Shown here: piece after piece, positions 9,049 to 15,314 of the stretch | How the letters are laid out: every line of letters starts with the position of its first letter | Numbering within the stretch: position 1 is the stretch's first letter | Assembly (NCBI GenBank): GCA_001803235.1 | Contig: MHBL01000018.1 | Coordinates: 1-32,190 of the forward strand | Length of the DNA stretch: 32,190 bases | From: Lentisphaerae bacterium RIFOXYA12_64_32 | Lineage (GTDB): Bacteria; Verrucomicrobiota; Lentisphaeria; Oligosphaerales; YB12-FULL-65-16 | Direction of reading: 5' to 3' | Notes under the pieces: model-generated | Databases searched by the model: none | What the model saw: the letters and a program-made list of their open reading frames with translations, nothing else | What the model was told of the DNA's origin: nothing | Program-made: the position numbers and the translations under genes

Positions 9049-10092
9049 ATGACACAGCAGACTCGGCAGGTCGTCTTCACGTGGGTGGCCGCAACTGTTC
9101 TGGCAGGGGCGCTGTGTGCACGGGCCGGCGCCGAGTCACAGCTTGCTGACCCCAAGTTGGTCTCGTCGAGCGGGATGACGATCAAGGAGATTCCCGGCGC
9201 CGGCCTCGAATTCAACAAGGCCGGGGACGAGCGGCGGCTCCTGGCGTTTGCCGGGCGCCTGGACGGCAGCCTCGACGGTGCGAAAACCGCCGACGTGAGC
9301 TTCGAGCTGAAGCAGACCAGCGGCAATCCGCCCCGGCCCGTTCTGGTCCTGTACGACGCGGCCGGCGGCGCCTGGTTCCGAGTCTACGCGGCCGGTTGCG
9401 GCGGCGTAGCGCAGGGGAACGTCCGGCTGTCGCTGAACAACTGGCAGCGTGCCGTGTTCAGCGCCACGGACGCTCTCGCTCCGACGGTCGACAAGATCAC
9501 CACCGTGTGGGTCGGGTTCGCGTTCGACGGGCCGGCGACCGGCACGCTGCGCCTGGTGTCGACACGCTTCTCCGATCAGCCCTACGTGCCCGCCGGCCCA
9601 GTACGCGTGACCGGCGATGGCGCCGGCCAGTGGAACTGCAACTCGGACAAGGACGCCAAGGCCACGGTGACCACCCCGAGCGAAGGCCCCGGCGGCAAGC
9701 CGTGCATGAAGTGCGAGTTCGAAGTCCCGGGCGGCAAGCACATGTTCGTGACACCCACCATGCCTTTCGCCAACCTGGACCTGGAAGGAATGACCACGCT
9801 CCGGTTCAAGGCCATTGCGACCATCCCCGCCGGCATGCGTGTCCTGATCTGCCTCAGCGAGCAAAACGGCTGCAGCTACTTCTGCGAACCGCCGCCGCCG
9901 TGGCCCGCCCCGGACTGGGGCGACATGACCATCCCGCTCAACCAGTTCAAACCCGCCGGCTGGGGCGCCAAAGACGACAACGGCCAACTCGATGTGCCCA
10001 ACATCACCGGAATGACCATCGGCACCCACGGCACGCCCACCGCTGCCGGCAAGGGCCTGATCCAGATCACCGACATCGAATTCACCCCGTAA
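9049..10092 (+). CDS. Secreted beta-sandwich (carbohydrate-binding-like) protein
   Basis: A 347-residue secreted protein. The start at 9049 has AAGGAG 8 bases upstream and gives a signal peptide (hydrophobic 'VVFTWVAATVLAGALCA', cleavage near ARAGA-ES). Two beta-rich halves follow. The first, about residues 30-180, has 'NWQRAVFSATD' and 'VWVGFAFDG'. The second, about 185-345, has 'GAGQWNCNSDKDAKATV', 'LRFKAIATIPAGMRV' and ends 'GKGLIQITDIEF', a closing strand typical of CBM4/9- or CBM11-like sandwiches. Several Cys may form disulfides. No catalytic module is seen. It stands alone between the recombinase gene and the repeat-rich spacer. Likely role, inferred: extracellular or periplasmic carbohydrate binding, in keeping with the glycosidase-like proteins at both ends of the window. 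Confidence 0.75.
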   Translation: MTQQTRQVVFTWVAATVLAGALCARAGAESQLADPKLVSSSGMTIKEIPGAGLEFNKAGDERRLLAFAGRLDGSLDGAKTADVSFELKQTSGNPPRPVLVLYDAAGGAWFRVYAAGCGGVAQGNVRLSLNNWQRAVFSATDALAPTVDKITTVWVGFAFDGPATGTLRLVSTRFSDQPYVPAGPVRVTGDGAGQWNCNSDKDAKATVTTPSEGPGGKPCMKCEFEVPGGKHMFVTPTMPFANLDLEGMTTLRFKAIATIPAGMRVLICLSEQNGCSYFCEPPPPWPAPDWGDMTIPLNQFKPAGWGAKDDNGQLDVPNITGMTIGTHGTPTAAGKGLIQITDIEFTP

Positions 10093-10164
10093 AGCGCGAG
10101 AGCGCCGCAGAGGTCGCGTAGCCCCTTCGAGCGTAAGTAACGGCCCGGGGGCACTGGCGCAAGT

Positions 10165-10191
10165 CTTCCCCGGGGCGGCCCTCGGGGGAAG
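10165..10191. terminator. GC-rich hairpin after the secreted beta-sandwich gene
   Basis: CTTCCCC (10165-10171) pairs with GGGGAAG (10185-10191), with further GC pairing inside. It lies about 75 bases after the stop codon at 10092. There is no T run, so rho-independent termination is uncertain; it may be another member of the hairpin repeats in this spacer. Confidence 0.3.
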
Positions 10192-10300
10192 TAGAGCATG
10201 GCTCCAGCCTTGCTCTCCCATGCAGGGCGACGGCTTTGCGTTCGACGGTCGACTTGGTTCCGGCTATGCCGGCTTAGGAGTTAAGGGTGGAGCATAGACC

Positions 10301-10471
10301 CCTGCCACCTTGCGTGGCAGGTGAACGGGTTCATTGGCTACTACACCGCACCTCGTCCCCTTTCTTCCCTATTCCCCCGTCCGCCGGCGGCGGACGGGGG
10401 AATAGGGAAGAAAGGGGGGACGCGCACGTTTGGCAGGCGAACCCGATTCACCCGTGGCACAAGGCCACGGG
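10301..10471. repeat. Nested element: 29-bp perfect hairpin flanked by two facing hairpins
   Basis: The core is a perfect 29-bp inverted repeat, 10357-10385 and 10389-10417, with a 3-base loop (GGC). It is flanked by hairpin A (CCTGCCAC-CTTGC-GTGGCAGG, 10301-10321) and hairpin B (CCCGTGGC-ACAAG-GCCACGGG, 10451-10471). A and B are inverted copies: the loops CTTG and CAAG are complementary and the stems differ only by paired changes that keep base pairing. Between them GGTGAACGGGTTC on the left faces GAACCCGATTCACC on the right. The whole is a self-complementary, probably mobile or formerly mobile, non-coding element of unknown type. Confidence 0.7.
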
Positions 10472-10536
10472 GGGCTCACGCATAGGCCAGCACACCGTCG
10501 TTCCACCCGCGACTCCCATGTTACTCGCGGGCTGCG

Positions 10537-10593
10537 GTAGAGTGGCCGGAGCGGCTCGCTCCGACACCCGCGGGACCGAGCCGGTCCCGCCAC
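10537..10593. repeat. REP-like double hairpin, copy 1
   Basis: GTAG (10537-10540) precedes an outer stem GTGGC (10542-10546) / GCCAC (10589-10593) that encloses two hairpins: CGGAGCG-GCT-CGCTCCG (10547-10563) and GGGACCG-AGC-CGGTCCC (10572-10588). The 3-base loops GCT and AGC are complementary. The two hairpins are inverted homologues with compensating stem changes. A second copy is at 12547-12588. A GTAG foot beside a hairpin is a known mark of REP sequences mobilised by RAYT (TnpA-REP) transposases; none is encoded in this window. Confidence 0.75.
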
Positions 10594-10697
10594 GTTGCCA
10601 GAACACCCCGGACAAACAGTGAGTAACACCCACACATGACCGGACGGTCTGCCGCCCGGGAACCGCTGACGCATCACCTTTTTCCACCGCCACGACC

Positions 10698-10726
10698 TTG
10701 ACATCCCGCGCGGGTGGTGGTACTTT
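10698..10726 (+). promoter_or_regulatory. Sigma-70-type promoter of the catabolic cluster
   Basis: TTGACA (10698-10703) is a perfect -35 box, separated by exactly 17 bases from TACTTT (10721-10726), a 4-of-6 match to the -10 box. Transcription would begin near 10733, about 35-40 bases before the regulator gene. Confidence 0.65.
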
Positions 10727-10739
10727 CTGTCAACTGGTC

Positions 10740-10755
10740 ATATGAGTATATGAGT
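10740..10755 (+). promoter_or_regulatory. Tandem ATATGAGT, candidate operator
   Basis: The octamer ATATGAGT occurs twice with no gap (10740-10747 and 10748-10755), just downstream of the predicted transcription start and directly before the FadR-type regulator gene. The position suits a repressor site for autoregulation. It does not match the classical FadR TGGTNNNACCA site, so binding is a guess from position and repetition. Confidence 0.4.
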
Positions 10756-10769
10756 TGAGTGAGAACGGT

Positions 10770-11468
10770 ATGGCGGCGCAGACGACGACCATTGATATCG
10801 GACGGCGCGAGACGATGCCCGAGGCGGTGGCGCGCGCGCTGATCCGGTATATCGCGCAGCGGGGCCTGAAGGGCGGCGACCGCCTCCCCTCCGAGCGCGA
10901 GCTGGTGGCCATGATCGGCGTCAGCCGCCTGCCATTGCGCGAGGCGCTTTGCATTCTCAAGGGTCTGGGCATCATCGAAGCCCGCCACGGTAAGGGCATC
11001 TTCGTCAAGCCGATGGACATGGCCAGCATCTTCGCCATGCTCTCGCCGTTGCTCCGGACCCAGGCGGATATGGAACCGCAGCACATCATGCAGACGCGAC
11101 TATGTTTCGAGCCGACGATTGCCGAGATCGCCGCCGCCCAGCGCGATCCGGAGGATTTGCGTGTCCTGGCCGACTGCCTGCAGGGCATGCGCGACAACGT
11201 TGACCGGAAGAGCGTCTTTGTTGAACACGACATGGCGTTCCACCAGCAATTGGCCGCCGCCACCGGCAACCCGGTGTTCCGTGTGTTCATGGCCGCCCTA
11301 GCGGACCTGCTCCGCGAGGTGCAGTTCCTGTTCCCCGACAGGCCGGCCTACCGGCGTGCGTCACTCGGGTATCATGCCGACATTCTCGCCGCAGTGGAGA
11401 CGAGCGACGGGGCATCCGCCGCGGCAGGCATGCGTCGGCACCTCCAGAACGTGGAAGAAAGAATATGA
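10770..11468 (+). CDS. FadR-type (GntR family, FCD domain) transcriptional regulator
   Basis: A 232-residue regulator. Residues about 10-75 are the GntR winged helix ('LPSERELVAMIGVSRLPLRE', then 'LGIIEARHGKGIFVK'). The C-terminal part (about 95-225) is an all-helical FCD ligand domain with the metal/ligand-type residues Asp and His in 'EHDMAFHQQL', His in 'GYHADIL' and His in 'MRRHLQ', plus the usual 'ATGNPVF'. FCD regulators bind small carboxylic acids such as sugar acids, lactate or pyruvate, which suits the downstream enzymes. ATG at 10770 is preferred; a TTG at 10755 would add five residues, and neither has a clear ribosome binding site. The stop overlaps the start of the next gene by four bases (ATGA), so regulator and dehydrogenase are translationally coupled. 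It is likely the local repressor of the cluster. Confidence 0.92.
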   Translation: MAAQTTTIDIGRRETMPEAVARALIRYIAQRGLKGGDRLPSERELVAMIGVSRLPLREALCILKGLGIIEARHGKGIFVKPMDMASIFAMLSPLLRTQADMEPQHIMQTRLCFEPTIAEIAAAQRDPEDLRVLADCLQGMRDNVDRKSVFVEHDMAFHQQLAAATGNPVFRVFMAALADLLREVQFLFPDRPAYRRASLGYHADILAAVETSDGASAAAGMRRHLQNVEERI

Positions 11469-12445
11469 GTAAGTTCAACGTTGTCGTCACGGACCATGTA
11501 TTCGAGAACTTCGACCAAGAGCGGCGGATTCTGGCCGGCGCCGACGCCGACCTCAACGTCCTGCAGTGCAAGTCCATTGCTGAACTCAAGCCGCACCTGG
11601 CCGGTGCGCACGGCCTGCTCAACACATACCTGCCGGGGATCGGCCCCGAAGTCTTCGCCGCCGCGCCGCAGCTCAAGGCCGTGGTGCGCTACGGCATCGG
11701 CCTGGACACCATTGACATCCCTGCTGCCACCGAGCGCGGCATCATGGTCGCCAACGTCCCGGACTACTGTATCAACGAGGTGGCTGACCACGCGCTGTCG
11801 CTGTTCCTCGCCTTGGCGCGCAAGGTCCCGCTCTCGGACCGCAAGGTCAGGGCCGGCGAGTGGTCGCTCGCCTACGTCAAACCCTTGAAGGCCCTGTTCC
11901 GCATGCGCGCCGGCATCATCGGGTTCGGACGTATCGGCCGCGCCGTCGCGCAGCGCCTGCAGGCGTTCGGCATCGAGGTCACGTTCCACGACCCATGCCT
12001 CTCGCAGGACACGGCCGGCTGCCGGGCCCTGTCGCTCGATGAACTGCTCGCGACCTCAGATGCGATCTTCGTGCAGTGCCCGGCAACCAAGACCACGCGG
12101 CGCCTGCTGGACCGCGCGGCGTTCGCAAAGATGCAGAAACAGCCGCTGGTGATCAACTGCGCCCGCGGCGAGATCGTCGAGACTGACGCCCTCGTCTGGG
12201 CGCTGGAGAACGGCCACGTCTCCGGCGCCGGCCTGGACGTGCTCGAGGACGAGGCCGCGGTGGTGAAGACCCCGCACCCGCTCAAACAGCGTGATAATGT
12301 CGTCCTGACTCCGCACAGTGCCTGGTTCTCCGACGCGGCCATTCCCACGCTCCAGCGGCGCGCCGCCGAGGAGATGGCTCGCGCCCTCCGCGGCGAGAAA
12401 TCGAGCTCACTCGTGAACCCGCAGGTGATGCCGGGCATCCGGTGA
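11465..12445 (+). CDS. D-2-hydroxyacid dehydrogenase (CtBP-like, NAD(P)-dependent)
   Basis: A 326-residue enzyme of the D-isomer-specific 2-hydroxyacid dehydrogenase family, which interconverts 2-keto acids and D-2-hydroxy acids. It has 'VRYGIGLDTIDI' and 'VPDYCINEVADHALS', the latter typical of the CtBP-like branch, the NAD-binding 'GFGRIGRAVAQRL' and the catalytic residues Arg234 ('NCARGEIV'), Glu261 ('LDVLEDE') and His284 ('LTPHSAWF'). Length and spacing of these residues are normal. In the cluster it could reduce or oxidise a keto- or hydroxy-acid formed by the fumarylacetoacetate hydrolase-like enzyme or act on a sugar acid. The exact substrate cannot be read from the sequence. It is coupled to the regulator by ATGA overlap. 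Confidence 0.92.
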   Translation: MSKFNVVVTDHVFENFDQERRILAGADADLNVLQCKSIAELKPHLAGAHGLLNTYLPGIGPEVFAAAPQLKAVVRYGIGLDTIDIPAATERGIMVANVPDYCINEVADHALSLFLALARKVPLSDRKVRAGEWSLAYVKPLKALFRMRAGIIGFGRIGRAVAQRLQAFGIEVTFHDPCLSQDTAGCRALSLDELLATSDAIFVQCPATKTTRRLLDRAAFAKMQKQPLVINCARGEIVETDALVWALENGHVSGAGLDVLEDEAAVVKTPHPLKQRDNVVLTPHSAWFSDAAIPTLQRRAAEEMARALRGEKSSSLVNPQVMPGIR

Positions 12446-12546
12446 CGGCATCAGGGACCACCCGGACACGGAAGCGAACATCCAACATCGAAGAGGAACT
12501 GCCGCATGACGTCGACAAGCAGGAGCACCCGCCTGAGTCCCGCCTT

Positions 12547-12588
12547 CGGGAGCGGCTCGCTCCCGCATGCCGGACCGAGCCGGTCCGG
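12547..12588. repeat. REP-like double hairpin, copy 2
   Basis: Two 8-bp-stem hairpins, CGGGAGCG-GCT-CGCTCCCG (12547-12565) and CCGGACCG-AGC-CGGTCCGG (12570-12588), separated by CATG. The same GCT/AGC loops and order as copy 1 at 10537-10593, with one more base pair per stem and a shorter linker. It lies in the 278-bp gap between the dehydrogenase and the fumarylacetoacetate hydrolase-family gene, where in RNA it could also stall or terminate transcription or protect a message end. Confidence 0.75.
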
Positions 12589-12723
12589 CCACTTTGGGCG
12601 TGGCTGCGCACCTGAGGTGGTTAAATCGACACGCCCTTCAGGCGGAAGTGAAAGCGAAGCTTCAGCGAGCGATCACGCCACGCCACGCCACGAGCCAACT
12701 GTAGACAAGGAAAGGCACCCCGA

Positions 12724-13515
12724 ATGAAGATCGCCAAAATCCAGACCCACGACGGCAAGTCCAGCTATGCGATGGTCGAGGAAACGGACTACTGCCTCAT
12801 TGCCGGGGACATCTTTGACGGTATCAAGGTCACTAAGCAGCGGATTCCACACAGCGCCGCAAAGCTGCTGGCGCCCGTGCAACCGCCGCAGGTGGTCGCC
12901 GTCGGCCTGAACTACCGTGCCCACGCCAAAGAGAGCAATATGCCTGTACCGTCGGCGCCGGTCGTGTTCATCAAAACCTGCAACACGGTGGTCGGCCCCG
13001 GCGACGCGATCGTGCTGCCGTCCATGGCCCCGAGCGAGGTCGACTATGAGGCGGAACTGGTCATTGTCATTGGCAAGAAGGCCAAAAACGTCTCCGAAAC
13101 CGACGCGCTCAGTTACGTCCTCGGCTACACCTGCGGCAACGATGTCAGCGCCCGCGACTGCCAGTTGCGTCTCGACAAGCAGTGGGCCCGCGGCAAATGC
13201 TTCGACACCTTCGCGCCGATCGGACCGTGGATCGAAACTGAACTGGACGGCGACGCCTGCGATATCCGCCTGGTGCTGAGCGGCCAGGAAGTGCAGCATT
13301 CCAACACCTCCGACATGGTCTTCAACTGCCGCCAACTCGTCAGCTACCTCTCGCACTGCATGACCCTCTACCCCGGCAGCATCATCATGAGCGGCACGCC
13401 GTCCGGCGTCGGCATGGGCCGCAAGCCGCCCCTGTGGCTGAAGCACGGCGACACCGCCACCGTCTGCATCGCCGGCATCGGTTCACTGACCAACCCGGTG
13501 GTCAAGGAAGAGTAA
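12724..13515 (+). CDS. Fumarylacetoacetate hydrolase-family protein (2,4-diketo-3-deoxy sugar-acid hydrolase-like)
   Basis: A 263-residue FAH-family enzyme; the family cleaves C-C bonds of beta-diketo acids or performs related hydrolysis/isomerisation with a divalent metal. Family marks are 'VVAVGLNYRAHAKE' (about residues 58-71), the metal-binding Glu residues in 'EVDYEAELVIVIGKK', 'GNDVSARDCQLR', 'KCFDTFAPIGPW' and the closing 'SGTPSGVG'. AAGGAAAGG lies 8 bases before the ATG. Members such as 2,4-diketo-3-deoxy-L-fuconate or -rhamnonate hydrolase yield pyruvate plus a hydroxy acid, and the SDR, lactonase-like and aldehyde dehydrogenase genes nearby are the usual companions of that role. The alternative is an aromatic meta-cleavage or oxaloacetate-decarboxylase function, for which there is no support in the neighbourhood. 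Confidence 0.88.
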   Translation: MKIAKIQTHDGKSSYAMVEETDYCLIAGDIFDGIKVTKQRIPHSAAKLLAPVQPPQVVAVGLNYRAHAKESNMPVPSAPVVFIKTCNTVVGPGDAIVLPSMAPSEVDYEAELVIVIGKKAKNVSETDALSYVLGYTCGNDVSARDCQLRLDKQWARGKCFDTFAPIGPWIETELDGDACDIRLVLSGQEVQHSNTSDMVFNCRQLVSYLSHCMTLYPGSIIMSGTPSGVGMGRKPPLWLKHGDTATVCIAGIGSLTNPVVKEE

Positions 13516-13524
13516 CCCGGGACG

Positions 13525-13692
13525 GGTGTCGAGTGTCGAGGGGAATGCAGATCCGAAACCAAAGGTGACGGACAAGGACTGGCAGAAGGAAGGTTCGCCT
13601 CCGGCCCAACCGGAACCCGGCGCAGCACTCAAGGTCAACCGTCGAAGACCGGCCGCCCCTCCCTTGACCCTTGACCCTCAACCCTCGACACC
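13525..13692. repeat. Intergenic inverted repeat with heptamer tandem words
   Basis: GGTGTCGAG (13525-13533) and CTCGACACC (13684-13692) face each other across the spacer. Inside the left end GTGTCGA is repeated twice, and at 13661-13688 there are four tandem heptamers of the form CCCTYRA (CCCTTGA twice, CCCTCAA, CCCTCGA). Related low-complexity words occur in other spacers of the window, for example 21790-21820 and 24740-24790. Confidence 0.5.
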
Positions 13693-13716
13693 AAACACTC
13701 AAAGGGAACCCCAACC

Positions 13717-15198
13717 ATGGCACAGCAACTTCGCAACCAGTTGTTCATCGGCGGCCAATGGGTCGATGCCACCTCCGGCAAGACCATTGACGTCATCAAC
13801 CCTGCCACAGGCAAGACCATCACCAAGGTCCAGAAGGCGGCACCGGCTGACATCCGTGCCGCGGCCACGGCAGCCGCGAAGGCGTTCGCGCAGACCTGGG
13901 GGCCGATGAACCCCGCGGAGCGCAGTGCGTGGCTGCACAAAGTTGGCGACGCCATTTCGCGCCACACGGCGTTCATCGCCGGTGTCGAGACCGATGACGT
14001 CGGCAAGCCGATCTTCGAAAGCACGAACATCGACGTGGCCTCCGCGGCGGCCACGTTCCACCACTTCGCCGACATCTGCACCGAGGTCATGGGCGAGATC
14101 CAGCCATCGCCCTACAATCAAGTGTTGGACTACACCATCCGCGAGCCGCTGGGTGTCGTGGGGGCGATCATTCCCTGGAACTTTCCGTTCCTCATCGCCT
14201 CGCGCAAGATCGCCACCGCGCTGGCCGCCGGCAACACCATGGTCATCAAGCCCGCGTCCTGGGCGCCCCTGAGCACACTGCTGCTCGGCGACATGTTCCG
14301 CGAAGCCGGGGTGCCGGACGGCGTGCTGAACATCGTACCCTCAGGCGGGCCGGATGCCGGCAATGTCTTCACCGACGCACCCGAGATTGAAGAGATCTCA
14401 TTCACTGGCTCGACCGAAATCGGCAGCCAGCTCTACGGTGCCTGCGCGCCAAGACTCAAGGGCTGCACGCTCGAACTCGGCGGCAAGAGCCCGGCGCTCG
14501 TACTCCCCGACTGCGACATGGACGAAACCGTCAACGGCACGCTCTTCGGCGTGTTCCTGAACCAGGGCGAGTGCTGCTGCGGCCTGACGCGGCTCATCGT
14601 GCACAAGGATGTCTACGACGACTTCGTCAGCCGCTTCGTGGCTGGCGCCAAGGCCATCCAGGTCGGCCTGCCGCGCGACGAGCAGACCCGGATGGGCCCA
14701 CTCGTTCATCCCGAGCACCTCAAGACGGTCATGAAGTACGTCGAGTCCGGCAAGAAACAAGGCGCCACGCTGCTGTGCGGCGGCAACGTGCTGAAGTCGC
14801 GCAGCCTGGCCAAGGGCAGTTTCATGGCGCCGACCGTGTTCGCCGATGTCACCTCCAGCATGCGCGTCTGGAAGGAGGAAATCTTCGGCCCGGTCGTGGT
14901 CATTGCGCGCGCCACGTCGCTCGACGAGGCGGTCGACATGGCCAACGACACACCGTACGGCTTGGCCGCCAGCGTCTGGACTACGAACCTGAAGACGGCG
15001 CACACCGTCGCGCCGCGGATCAAAGCCGGCACAGTCTGGTTCAACCTGCACAACTTCGTGTTCCCGAGCGCACCGTACGGCGGCTTCGGCGCCAGCGGCA
15101 TCGGCAGCGAACTGGGCAAACAAGGCCTGCTCGCCCTCACCAGAACCAAGAACGTTATGATCAGCCTATTTCCCCCCGGCGGGTTCAAGTGGTACTGA
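13717..15198 (+). CDS. NAD(P)-dependent aldehyde dehydrogenase
   Basis: A 493-residue enzyme of the ALDH superfamily, oxidising an aldehyde to the acid. It has the oxyanion/Asn segment 'GAIIPWNFPFLIAS', cofactor-binding 'NTMVIKPASWAPLSTL', 'SFTGSTEIGSQL', the general base Glu253 in 'LELGGKSPA', and the catalytic Cys287 in 'NQGECCCGLTR'. The spacing of 34 residues between Glu and Cys equals that of ALDH2. The C-terminal 'PYGGFGASGIGSELG' motif is intact. Overall it looks like the betaine-aldehyde/lactaldehyde/glycolaldehyde dehydrogenase group rather than a CoA-acylating enzyme, since the Glu base is present. It directly precedes the first glycyl radical enzyme (gap 116 bases); radical diol dehydratases produce aldehydes, so it may oxidise a product of the neighbours. 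Confidence 0.95.
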   Translation: MAQQLRNQLFIGGQWVDATSGKTIDVINPATGKTITKVQKAAPADIRAAATAAAKAFAQTWGPMNPAERSAWLHKVGDAISRHTAFIAGVETDDVGKPIFESTNIDVASAAATFHHFADICTEVMGEIQPSPYNQVLDYTIREPLGVVGAIIPWNFPFLIASRKIATALAAGNTMVIKPASWAPLSTLLLGDMFREAGVPDGVLNIVPSGGPDAGNVFTDAPEIEEISFTGSTEIGSQLYGACAPRLKGCTLELGGKSPALVLPDCDMDETVNGTLFGVFLNQGECCCGLTRLIVHKDVYDDFVSRFVAGAKAIQVGLPRDEQTRMGPLVHPEHLKTVMKYVESGKKQGATLLCGGNVLKSRSLAKGSFMAPTVFADVTSSMRVWKEEIFGPVVVIARATSLDEAVDMANDTPYGLAASVWTTNLKTAHTVAPRIKAGTVWFNLHNFVFPSAPYGGFGASGIGSELGKQGLLALTRTKNVMISLFPPGGFKWY

Positions 15199-15314
15199 GG
15201 CAGTGTTCAGGGGGCAGGGTTCAGAGAGAGAGATTGCTCAGGTCCGAAGGATCGACACGCGACACACGAGACCTCTCGAGATCTTCGGGATCATCGACAA
15301 ACCGAACACCCAAC

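Larger units (their letters stand above)
10093..10697. other. Repeat-rich spacer without genes
   Basis: About 600 bases with no credible coding region. It contains, in order, a GC-rich hairpin at 10165-10191, a small hairpin CCGGC-TAT-GCCGG at 10260-10272, a nested inverted-repeat element at 10301-10471 and a double-hairpin repeat at 10537-10593. The promoter of the catabolic cluster follows directly. Confidence 0.6.

Noticed and set aside
10301..10593. CRISPR array
   Set aside because: The repeats are palindromic pairs of differing sequence, with no regular repeat-spacer period and no cas genes.
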